A DNA stretch of 16,554 bases. Source: Firmicutes bacterium UBA3553. GTDB taxonomy: Bacteria; Bacillota; Clostridia; Tissierellales; Sedimentibacteraceae. Position 1 is the stretch's first letter; each line of letters starts with the position of its first letter. Under the pieces are notes generated by a model. It had not been told where the DNA came from. It searched no databases and saw only the letters and a list, made by a program, of their open reading frames with translations. Shown piece after piece: positions 7,535 to 14,103 of this stretch. Made by a program: the position numbers and the translations under genes. Where the stretch lies: positions 249,752-266,305 of the forward strand of contig DFOA01000033.1 of assembly GCA_002381185.1 (NCBI GenBank), in the 5' to 3' direction.

Positions 7535-9286
7535 ATGAAGGGTTTAGGTGTTTCACCGGGAATTGGGATAGGTAAGGCTTTTGTAATAGAAAAAAAATCA
7601 ATGGACATAAACAAGGTTTATGTTAATGACACCGAAAAAGAAATTGAAAAACTCAGAAATGCTATTGAACTAGGAAAAAGTCAGTTAAACGAATTGTATT
7701 TAAAAACCCTGAATGAAGTCGGCGAAAAAGAAGCGCAGATTTTTAAATCCCATGAAATGATGTTGGAAGATGACACATTTATTTCAGAAGTAGAATCAAA
7801 AATTAAAAATGAAAAAGTAAATGCAGACTATTCATTAAATGAAGTATCCCTGTATTACATAAAGATGTTTGAAAATATAGAGGATGAATATTTAAGAGAA
7901 CGATCGGAAGATATTAAGGATGTAATGACGAGAGTCATTAAAATTCTCTTGGGCATTAAGACTGCAGATTATTCAAAGCTGGATAAAGATTCTATAATTG
8001 TTGCCAAAGACTTAACTCCCTCAGATACTGCACAGCTTGAAAAAGGAAAGGTAGCTGCCATGATTACGGAAATGGGAGGAAAGACATCTCATGCCGCGAT
8101 AATTGCAAGAATAATGGGAATTCCCACTGTGGTAGGCCTTGACAATATAACGCAGAAAATTAAGGACAACGACGTTGTCATATGTGATGGAAAAACCGGA
8201 AAAGTTTTAATAAACCCTAACGAAAAACAATTATTCTACTATACCCAAAAGAAACTGAAATTAGAAGAAATCAATAATGAACTGAAAAAACAAATAGGCA
8301 TGCCTACAATATCAAAGGATGGATTTAAAGTAGCATTGGCGGCCAATATCGGAACTCCTCATGACGTTGATATGGTTTTGGAAAATGACGCAGAGGGAAT
8401 CGGTCTTTTCAGAAGTGAATTTATTTTTATGAACCGCAGCTGTCAGCCCACGGAAGATGAACAATACGAGGAATACAAGGAAGTTCTCCAAAAAATGGGT
8501 GATAAACCTGTAATAATAAGAACTTTGGACATCGGCGGAGACAAAGATGTGCCGTATATTGACATACCAAAGGAAATGAATCCGTTTTTAGGCTACAGAG
8601 CCATAAGGCTTTGTCTCGGCAATGTGGATGTATTCCGGACACAGCTTAAAGCTATATTGAGAGCAAGCATTTACGGCAATGTTAAAATCATGTTTCCTAT
8701 GATTTCGACCATGAAGGAACTCAGAGATGCAAAGAAAATATTGGAGAAGTCAAAGCAGGAGCTTGCCAAGGAAGGGATTCCTTTTAATAACGATATAGAA
8801 ATAGGCATCATGATTGAAATACCTTCAGCTGCAATAATATCAGACCTGTTGGCGAAAGAGGTTGACTTTTTCAGCATAGGAACTAATGACTTAATACAGT
8901 ACACACTGGCAGTCGACAGGATGAATTCAAAGCTGTCGCATCTGTACAGCCAGTATCACCCTGCAATGCTGAGATTAATAAAAGGTATTATTGAAAATGC
9001 ACATAAAGCAGGAATATGGTGCGGAATGTGCGGTGAAGCAGCAGGAGACCCGAAGCTGGTGCCTATATTTCTGGGCATGGGCCTTGATGAATTCAGCATG
9101 AATTCACCTGCTATACTAAATACAAGATACATAATTAGAAATTTAAACAAAAGCGAAATGGAAAAAATAGCTGAGGGAACATTGAATATGGAAACAGCTG
9201 TAGAAGTTGAAGATTACTTAAGTTGTTTATTTGCAGATGAAAGTGAAAGCTATTTGAATAGATGTAAAACAAGGAGCAAGAATTAA
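7535..9286 (+). CDS. ptsI: Phosphoenolpyruvate-protein phosphotransferase (PTS enzyme I)
   Basis: At 583 residues the protein is full length. It takes phosphate from PEP onto a histidine and passes it to HPr, the first step of sugar uptake by the phosphotransferase system in the cytosol. The N-terminal GVSPGIGIGKA opens the HPr-binding and phosphohistidine region. The phosphorylated residue is H186 in GGKTSHAAI. PEP-barrel motifs follow: GLFRSEFIF (291-299), DIGGDKD (332-338), FLGYRAIRL (351-359) and the catalytic C499 in GMCGE. The ATG at 7535 has AAAGG about 10 bases upstream, a weak spacing. The gene is not beside ptsH or a sugar permease. Its stop overlaps the start of the next gene by one base (TAATG), so the two are co-translated. 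HprK/CcpA-type control cannot be judged here. Confidence 0.97.
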   Translation: MKGLGVSPGIGIGKAFVIEKKSMDINKVYVNDTEKEIEKLRNAIELGKSQLNELYLKTLNEVGEKEAQIFKSHEMMLEDDTFISEVESKIKNEKVNADYSLNEVSLYYIKMFENIEDEYLRERSEDIKDVMTRVIKILLGIKTADYSKLDKDSIIVAKDLTPSDTAQLEKGKVAAMITEMGGKTSHAAIIARIMGIPTVVGLDNITQKIKDNDVVICDGKTGKVLINPNEKQLFYYTQKKLKLEEINNELKKQIGMPTISKDGFKVALAANIGTPHDVDMVLENDAEGIGLFRSEFIFMNRSCQPTEDEQYEEYKEVLQKMGDKPVIIRTLDIGGDKDVPYIDIPKEMNPFLGYRAIRLCLGNVDVFRTQLKAILRASIYGNVKIMFPMISTMKELRDAKKILEKSKQELAKEGIPFNNDIEIGIMIEIPSAAIISDLLAKEVDFFSIGTNDLIQYTLAVDRMNSKLSHLYSQYHPAMLRLIKGIIENAHKAGIWCGMCGEAAGDPKLVPIFLGMGLDEFSMNSPAILNTRYIIRNLNKSEMEKIAEGTLNMETAVEVEDYLSCLFADESESYLNRCKTRSKN

Positions 9287-9867
9287 TGAGCAAAAAAGTA
9301 TCAATAGTATTCCACAGCGTATGCGGAAACAGTTATATTATGGCAAAGGAATTCTATAACGAGTTTGTTACATATAATGCTGAAACACAGATATTAAGAG
9401 TAAAAGATCCGAACTACGATGAGCTTGCAAAGCAGTTTACTGTTGCGGGCCAATACAAAAACGAAATACTGGATATAGAAGAAGCTGAAGTTGAAAAACT
9501 CCTGGACAGCGATATTATAATAATAGGCTCTCCAACTTATTTCGGAAATGTATCAGGAGCTATGAAAGCATTTATGGACTCATTTTCCCCTTATTGGGCA
9601 GGAGCAAACTTTTGGGGTAAAAAATTACTTTCATATACAACCTGCGGTACAACCGAAGGCGGAGCGGACATGTGCCTTAATGCCATAAATATATTCGGCC
9701 AGCACATGGGAATGACTCCTGTTCCGGTTCCGGCAAATTTGTTGACGACACAAAACTTCCCTGCTTACGGATTAGTGCATTATGTAGGTGATTATTCAAA
9801 TATGAGGCCAAGCAGAGAAGTAGTTTTAGCAATTAAAGAAATGACAGAAAGACTAATGAGTCTATAA
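9286..9867 (+). CDS. Flavodoxin-like/WrbA-type FMN oxidoreductase
   Basis: This 193-residue cytosolic protein has a flavodoxin fold. The N-terminal FMN phosphate loop is FHSVCGNSYIMAKEF (residues 9-23), and the second FMN-contact motif is GSPTYFGNVSGAMKAFMD (about 86-103). A TTCGTTEGG loop near 123-131 is where WrbA-like quinone reductases hold the flavin. Proteins of this type move electrons from NAD(P)H or ferredoxin to quinones or other acceptors; the acceptor cannot be told from sequence. The ATG at 9286 overlaps the ptsI stop, with AAGGAG nine bases upstream, so the gene is translationally coupled to ptsI. That pairing has no obvious biochemical reason. A hairpin follows the stop. Confidence 0.85.
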   Translation: MSKKVSIVFHSVCGNSYIMAKEFYNEFVTYNAETQILRVKDPNYDELAKQFTVAGQYKNEILDIEEAEVEKLLDSDIIIIGSPTYFGNVSGAMKAFMDSFSPYWAGANFWGKKLLSYTTCGTTEGGADMCLNAINIFGQHMGMTPVPVPANLLTTQNFPAYGLVHYVGDYSNMRPSREVVLAIKEMTERLMSL

Positions 9868-9869
9868 AA

Positions 9870-9894
9870 AAACGACTGCCTTTGGCGGTCGTTT
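9870..9894 (+). terminator. Intrinsic terminator after the flavodoxin gene
   Basis: AAACGACTGCC (9870-9880) pairs with GGCGGTCGTTT (9884-9894), an 11-bp stem with one wobble and a TTT loop. The T-run is short (three T, then C), so termination on the + strand may be partial. Confidence 0.6.
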
Positions 9895-10002
9895 CATATA
9901 TACCCTGTAATTCTACTGCATGGAATTCCTGATATACTAATGTGAAGGAACAGGTAAATCGGCAATCTCCCTGCGAATATAGATTTAAAGAAAGGTGATA
10001 TT

Positions 10003-10506
10003 ATGAAATATAAAGTACAAAGAAAACAATTTGTTAGCAAGAACTGTTTTGTCTGTGGTACAGAAAACCATGAATCTTTAAAAACTAAATTTTATGAACT
10101 AGAAAACAGAGAGCTTATGTCAGTTTCCAAGCCAACTCCGACACATCAAAGCTATCCCGACAGAATGCACGGAGGTATAATCTCAGCAATTTTGGATGAA
10201 GTAATAGGAAGAGCAATAATGATTGAAGAACCTGATGCATGGGGAGTGACCGTGGAGCTTAACATCAAATACAAAAAGCCTGTGCCTCTTGACAGTCCTG
10301 TAAAGGCCGTGGCAAGAATAACCCGCAACACAAGGCTCATATTTGAAGGAACAGGTGAGATAATATTAGAAGACGGAAGCATAGCAGCAACAGGATATGC
10401 AAAATACTATAAGATGAAACTGGAAAAGATAGCCGAAGAAATGGGCGCCGACAATTCTCTCATAGTAGAAGACACAACAGAAGCACCGGAAGAAGTAGAA
10501 ATTTAA
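10003..10506 (+). CDS. PaaI-like hot-dog thioesterase
   Basis: This 167-residue protein is a 4HBT/PaaI hot-dog fold enzyme expected to hydrolyse acyl-CoA thioesters in the cytosol. The helix motif HGGIISAILDEVIGRA starts at H56, and D65/E66 lie in the usual catalytic position. A short N-terminal NCFVCGTEN segment (C15, C18) is common in this subfamily, and the strand VELNIKYKKPVPL is also typical. The acidic tail after residue 150 (ending EAPEEVEI) is an extension without known function. The ATG has AAAGGTGAT just upstream. A -10-like TATACT lies at 9933-9938, with a GGAATTCC palindrome before it and no clear -35. The gene ends 12 bases before rlmD and is probably co-transcribed with it. The substrate is unknown. 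Confidence 0.85.
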   Translation: MKYKVQRKQFVSKNCFVCGTENHESLKTKFYELENRELMSVSKPTPTHQSYPDRMHGGIISAILDEVIGRAIMIEEPDAWGVTVELNIKYKKPVPLDSPVKAVARITRNTRLIFEGTGEIILEDGSIAATGYAKYYKMKLEKIAEEMGADNSLIVEDTTEAPEEVEI

Positions 10507-10518
10507 CAAGGAGTACAA

Positions 10519-11889
10519 ATGAAAAAAAACGATATAATTGAAATAACAATAGATGACTTGCATTTTCCCAACGTGGGAACAGCTACATACGAAGGTAAAA
10601 AAATTAAAATTAAAAATGCAATACCAGGTCAAAAAGTAAGAGCCAGAATAAGCAGGTCAAGAAAAGAAAGCGCGGAAGCGAAGGTTGTTGAAGTCATAGA
10701 GCCTGCAGAATACGAACATGAGCCGGGATGTCATCATTTCAGCCTATGCGGAGGCTGTTCATATCAAAGCGTTCCTTATGAAAAACAGCTTGAAATTAAA
10801 TCAAAACAGGTTAAAGCAATTTTAGACAGCATATTGACAGAAAATTACGAGTTTCTTCCAATTGTACCAAGCCCTAAAAAAACTGAATACAGAAATAAAA
10901 TGGAATTTTCCTTCGGAGATGAAGTGAAGGAAGGACCGCTAACATTGGGGATGCACAGAAGAAACAGCTTTCACAGCATAGTAAATACATATGGATGCTC
11001 TATAGTGGACGAAGATTTTCGACAGATTTTATGTCAAATTCTGGACTATTTCCAAGGAAATAGTCAATCATACTACCATAAAAGCACCAATATTGGCTTT
11101 TTAAGATACTTGTTGGTAAGAAAAGCAGAAAAAACAGGACAAATTTTGATAAATCTGATTACAACAAGCCAAAGCATACTAAATGAAAAGGAATTTGTTG
11201 ATTTAATCTTAAATCTCAATTTAAAAGGTACGGTAAAATGCATCGCTCATTCCATATACGACGGAGTGGCAGACGTAGCAAAAGCCGATGAAATGAGAAT
11301 CCTTTACGGTGAAGCCAGAATAGTAGAAGAGCTTTTGGGACTGAAATTCAATATTTCATCATTTTCATTCTTCCAGACAAATTCCCTGGGCGCTGAAAAA
11401 TTATATTCCATAGTGAGAGACTTCATAGGAACAACAAAGGACAAAATCATATTTGACCTTTATTCAGGCACAGGTACAATCGGCCAGATTTTAGCACCGA
11501 CAGCAAAAAAAGTCACAGGCATAGAAATAGTAGAAGCGGCAGTCGAAAAAGCAAATGAAAATGCAGAACTGAACAACCTGACCAACTGCACTTTCATCGC
11601 CGGGGACGTCCTCAAAAAAATAGATGAGCTTGAAGACAAACCCGACATCATAGTCCTGGACCCTCCCCGCGAAGGAATCCACCCAAAAGCAATTCAAAAG
11701 ATAATTGATTATAAACCGGAAACCTTCATATACATTTCCTGCAAGCCCACATCACTGGCAAAAGACCTTCCGCTTTTCATTGATAATGGTTATAAGGTGG
11801 AGAAGGTTCAGTGTGTGGATATGTTTCCGATGACGCCGCACGTGGAGAGTATAATTCTGATGACGTATTGTGGTTCGGATAAGAAATAA
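10519..11889 (+). CDS. rlmD: 23S rRNA (uracil-C5)-methyltransferase, RumA/RlmD family
   Basis: A 456-residue SAM-dependent RNA m5U methyltransferase. An N-terminal TRAM RNA-binding domain fills residues 1-60 or so. A [4Fe-4S] motif follows with C71, C77, C80 and, further on, C160. The methyltransferase domain has SAM motif I DLYSGTGTIG (313-322), the DPPREG motif with D381, and the catalytic cysteine C408 in ISCKP. In Bacillus the homologue (RlmCD) modifies both U747 and U1939 of 23S rRNA, so the exact site here is open. The ATG has AAGGAG seven bases upstream. The last 35 or so codons, from about 11785, switch to GTG, GAG, ACG and CCG codons that are rare earlier in the gene. This may be the trace of element integration at the 3' end; the frame stays intact. 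Confidence 0.93.
   Translation: MKKNDIIEITIDDLHFPNVGTATYEGKKIKIKNAIPGQKVRARISRSRKESAEAKVVEVIEPAEYEHEPGCHHFSLCGGCSYQSVPYEKQLEIKSKQVKAILDSILTENYEFLPIVPSPKKTEYRNKMEFSFGDEVKEGPLTLGMHRRNSFHSIVNTYGCSIVDEDFRQILCQILDYFQGNSQSYYHKSTNIGFLRYLLVRKAEKTGQILINLITTSQSILNEKEFVDLILNLNLKGTVKCIAHSIYDGVADVAKADEMRILYGEARIVEELLGLKFNISSFSFFQTNSLGAEKLYSIVRDFIGTTKDKIIFDLYSGTGTIGQILAPTAKKVTGIEIVEAAVEKANENAELNNLTNCTFIAGDVLKKIDELEDKPDIIVLDPPREGIHPKAIQKIIDYKPETFIYISCKPTSLAKDLPLFIDNGYKVEKVQCVDMFPMTPHVESIILMTYCGSDKK
11785..11889 (+). other. Candidate element attachment junction in the 3' end of rlmD
   Basis: Codon choice changes here: valine, glutamate, threonine and proline codons become GTG, GAG, ACG and CCG. Conjugative elements are known to integrate in the 3' end of rum/rlmD genes in Firmicutes and to restore the reading frame with their own copy. 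No second copy of the site is in the window, so the call rests on composition and on the accessory genes further right. Confidence 0.3.
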
Positions 11890-12218
11890 TAGAAGTTGAC
11901 CACAACATATAGTGGTTTGAGGACGATTTTAGAGCAAAAAAAGAGCAAAAAAACACCGTTTTTTGACCCATAAAAATAGGGTGAAATATAGATGACATAG
12001 GGTAATTTAAATGATGACAGGGGAAGAATGGAAAATTAGAGTTAATAAATTGGTGGATGAATTATATTATATATTGTAGAAAAGTAGAGTAGTGAAACAT
12101 GAATTATTTATAAGCAATTAGACAAATAGGAATTTAGTTATCTTTCGCAAGTGAAATCAAGCAACCTATTTTCCAGTTCTTTATAATTATTACAAGGCAG
12201 TTGAAAGGAGGTGCAACG
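11890..12218. other. 329-bp gap between rlmD and the AraC-type regulator
   Basis: The gap holds a short inverted repeat ACCAC/GTGGT (from about 11899 to 11916), A-tracts with a repeated AGAGCAAAAAA-type unit, and an ACCC/GGGT hairpin near 11967-11983 without a T-run. It also holds the 22-codon ORF listed separately and a TATAAT at 12182-12187 with no good -35, which may serve the AraC-type gene. No terminator for rlmD is clear. It may be a decayed end of a mobile element. Confidence 0.35.
12011..12079 (+). CDS. Possible 22-codon small ORF or gene remnant
   Basis: The ORF begins ATGATGACAGGGGAAGAATG and encodes a charged peptide starting MMTGEEWKIRVNKLVDEL. AGGG lies eight bases upstream as a weak ribosome site. 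The peptide looks more protein-like than chance AT-rich translation and could be the N-terminus of a truncated gene. No family was recognised, and it may not be expressed. Confidence 0.2.
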   Translation: MMTGEEWKIRVNKLVDELYYIL

Positions 12219-13187
12219 ATGTATGAGTGGTACAAGAATGTTCAAAAAATTGTTGATGAGATAGACGGTTGCATTAAAAAGCAAAATGATGAAGCATTGA
12301 CCTTAAAGTATCTTGCACATAAGTTGGGCTATTCGGAATTCTACATTTCGAGAAAGTTTAAAGAAATTTCGGGTATGCAATTTAGAGATTATCTGCGTTA
12401 TCGAAGACTGGCTTTTGCACTGAAACAAGTTCGGGACACCGAATATGGTATTTTAGACATTGCTTTGAATTATGGATTTTCTTCACATGAAGCTTTTACT
12501 CGTGCGTTCAAGGAAACATATGGTATTACTCCAAGTGAATACCGTCAAAATCCTATACCAGTCGTGCTTCGTACAATAATAAGGCCCTTTGACTGCTATT
12601 TTTTAGGAATTGGAGGAACTGGTATGTTAAAATCAGCAGAGGATGTAAAGACTTATTTTATTACAATTCCCACACATAAGTTTTTGCATATTAAGAACTA
12701 TGAGAGTATTGGGTATTGGGACTTTTGGCAAAAGCAGAGTCTCGTTCCAGGACAGGATTGTGAAACAATTTGTGGGTTACTGGATAGTATCAAGGGGAAA
12801 TTAGATGATGTAGGTGGAAGTGAAGCGAATAGCGGCAGCGGTCAAATTATGGCATTTATAAATGAACCTACTGGTAGAATCTGTAGTTGGGGAATTCCAC
12901 TTGCGGAATGTTATGGTGTACGTCTATCGATTGATTATGATGGTGAAGCGCCATCACAAATGCATATGATTGATGTTCCAGAAGCGGAATATATTGTTTT
13001 TGAACATGGGCCGTTCGATTTTGAGACAGAAAATAGCAGTGTGGAGGAAAAAATCGAAAAGGCAATGAAAGAATTTGATTATACCGCTACTGGTTATTGT
13101 CTCGATACCATTCCTGGCAGAGTGTTTTATTTCTATCATGATTGCACACGGTTTTGGAAGTATATCAGACCTGTGCGGAAAGTGTAA
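12219..13187 (+). CDS. AraC-family regulator with GyrI-like effector-binding domain
   Basis: A 322-residue transcription regulator. The N-terminal AraC DNA-binding domain has two helix-turn-helix units, about residues 28-50 (LKYLAHKLGYSEFYISRKF) and 77-101 (ILDIALNYGFSSHEAFTRAF), ending with the family's YGITPSEYR. From about residue 115 to the end lies a GyrI-like small-molecule domain of the kind found in Rob and BmrR-like regulators of drug response. The frame opens earlier with a TTG at 12201, but the ATG at 12219 is chosen because AAAGGAGGTG lies five bases before it. No efflux pump or other target gene is adjacent, so its regulon cannot be inferred. The effector is unknown. It sits alone between the rlmD gap and its terminator, at or near the border of the accessory region. 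Confidence 0.88.
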   Translation: MYEWYKNVQKIVDEIDGCIKKQNDEALTLKYLAHKLGYSEFYISRKFKEISGMQFRDYLRYRRLAFALKQVRDTEYGILDIALNYGFSSHEAFTRAFKETYGITPSEYRQNPIPVVLRTIIRPFDCYFLGIGGTGMLKSAEDVKTYFITIPTHKFLHIKNYESIGYWDFWQKQSLVPGQDCETICGLLDSIKGKLDDVGGSEANSGSGQIMAFINEPTGRICSWGIPLAECYGVRLSIDYDGEAPSQMHMIDVPEAEYIVFEHGPFDFETENSSVEEKIEKAMKEFDYTATGYCLDTIPGRVFYFYHDCTRFWKYIRPVRKV

Positions 13188-13246
13188 TATATCAACAAGT
13201 TCCAATTTGCAACCATAAATAATTACTTAAAATAAAAACTATAAAT

Positions 13247-13280
13247 GCACTGAGATAAAAAATCTTGGTGCTTTTATTTT
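13247..13280 (+). terminator. Intrinsic terminator after the AraC-type gene
   Basis: GCACTGAGAT (13247-13256) pairs with ATCTTGGTGC (13262-13271), 10 bp with two wobbles, around an AAAAA loop, followed by TTTTATTTT. Confidence 0.75.
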
Positions 13281-13284
13281 ATAT

Positions 13285-13313
13285 AAACCCAAAACTAAAT
13301 ATAGAAACCCAAA
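13285..13313 (+). repeat. Direct repeat AAACCCAAA, period 20 bp
   Basis: Two exact copies of AAACCCAAA lie at 13285-13293 and 13305-13313, about two helical turns apart, directly before the leader hairpin of the accessory cluster. The spacing suits a DNA-binding protein such as a repressor or an element-encoded arm-site binder. This is inference. Confidence 0.4.
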
Positions 13314-13366
13314 GAGGCGAAGTCTTCGGTCAACTTATGATCGATAGTCTTCGCCTCTTTTTTATT
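13311..13366 (+). terminator. Strong hairpin with T-run in the leader of the accessory cluster
   Basis: AAAGAGGCGAAG (13311-13322) pairs perfectly with CTTCGCCTCTTT (13349-13360), followed by TTTTATTT. The 26-nt loop begins TCTTCG, so the upstream arm can instead fold on itself as CGAAGTCTTCG (13319-13329). No gene lies between this terminator and the previous one, so it looks like an attenuator acting on the downstream genes rather than a second end for the AraC-type gene. Confidence 0.65.
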
Positions 13367-13399
13367 TCAAAAACTAATAAAAAGAAAGGACTGAGAATA

Positions 13400-14089
13400 A
13401 TGTCAAGATATTTTATGTATGGAACATCACTGGGAGGGATAGAGCAGCTGATGATGCTAGCGCCAAATTTTTCTCAAAGAAGAAGTGGAATAGTCATTAA
13501 TAATCATTTTAATTGTAAGGGTGGTATTGAGATTTGTAATGGATGTGTAGCGAAGGTTGAAAGCAGAGGTAACCTTAATGACTGCTTTTGTTTCAAAGAA
13601 AAACTAGAGGCAGATGAAATTGGATATACGGACTTGATAAGAGATTGCTTTAGAAGTATAAAAAACTATACTCTAAAAGAAAGATTGAAATTACTTAGTA
13701 ATAGATTTACAGGTCAACTATTTTTAAATCATAATCACAAGGAAAGATTTCATCATCTAATTCAGAAACAAGATATTGATATAGATGATGGATCACCAAG
13801 CCATCTTGCAGTAATATTTCTCCTAACTGCTGATGAAGTATTATGGAATATCTCGGAGCATGCAGTCTGCTTAAATGGCTTTGATTTTTCAAATATACAT
13901 CTTAGACAAATCAGTACAGAAGGCTATGCCCTTTACCAAACGGCAAAAACAATATCAACAGGAAAAGAATATATAAGAATAAGTGAGATAGCAGATAAAG
14001 AACTTATTGATGATACTGCATTTAAGATAATAATCAATGCATCATTAATTGCTAAGTATGGTGCAGACGTATTTTCAATTAGAAAATAG
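13400..14089 (+). CDS. Unrecognised 229-aa cysteine-rich accessory protein
   Basis: I do not recognise a named family. The protein is 229 residues, soluble, with no signal peptide or membrane span. Near the N-terminus are five cysteines, C39, C46, C49, C62 and C64 (C-x6-C-x2-C-x12-C-x-C), which could bind a metal or cluster. The middle has basic and histidine-rich stretches (LNHNHKERFHH, 109-119), and the C-terminal half looks helical. The frame is open from 13265 but the front part runs through the leader hairpin, so the ATG at 13400, with AAAGGA nine bases upstream, is chosen. It begins the accessory cluster and ends 14 bases before the ArdA-like gene. Proteins with this look sit beside ardA in clostridial conjugative elements from memory, so a role in element establishment or antirestriction is a guess. 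Confidence 0.75.
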   Translation: MSRYFMYGTSLGGIEQLMMLAPNFSQRRSGIVINNHFNCKGGIEICNGCVAKVESRGNLNDCFCFKEKLEADEIGYTDLIRDCFRSIKNYTLKERLKLLSNRFTGQLFLNHNHKERFHHLIQKQDIDIDDGSPSHLAVIFLLTADEVLWNISEHAVCLNGFDFSNIHLRQISTEGYALYQTAKTISTGKEYIRISEIADKELIDDTAFKIIINASLIAKYGADVFSIRK

Positions 14090-14103
14090 GATGGAGGAGA
14101 GAT

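Noticed and set aside
11899..11916. ACCAC...GTGGT inverted repeat as an NrdR-type box
   Set aside because: It only loosely resembles the NrdR consensus, and no ribonucleotide reductase gene is near.
13265..13399. Upstream extension of the 229-aa gene
   Set aside because: The extra 45 residues would be encoded by the leader repeats and the terminator hairpin, and no ribosome site precedes 13265. The ATG at 13400 has AAAGGA.
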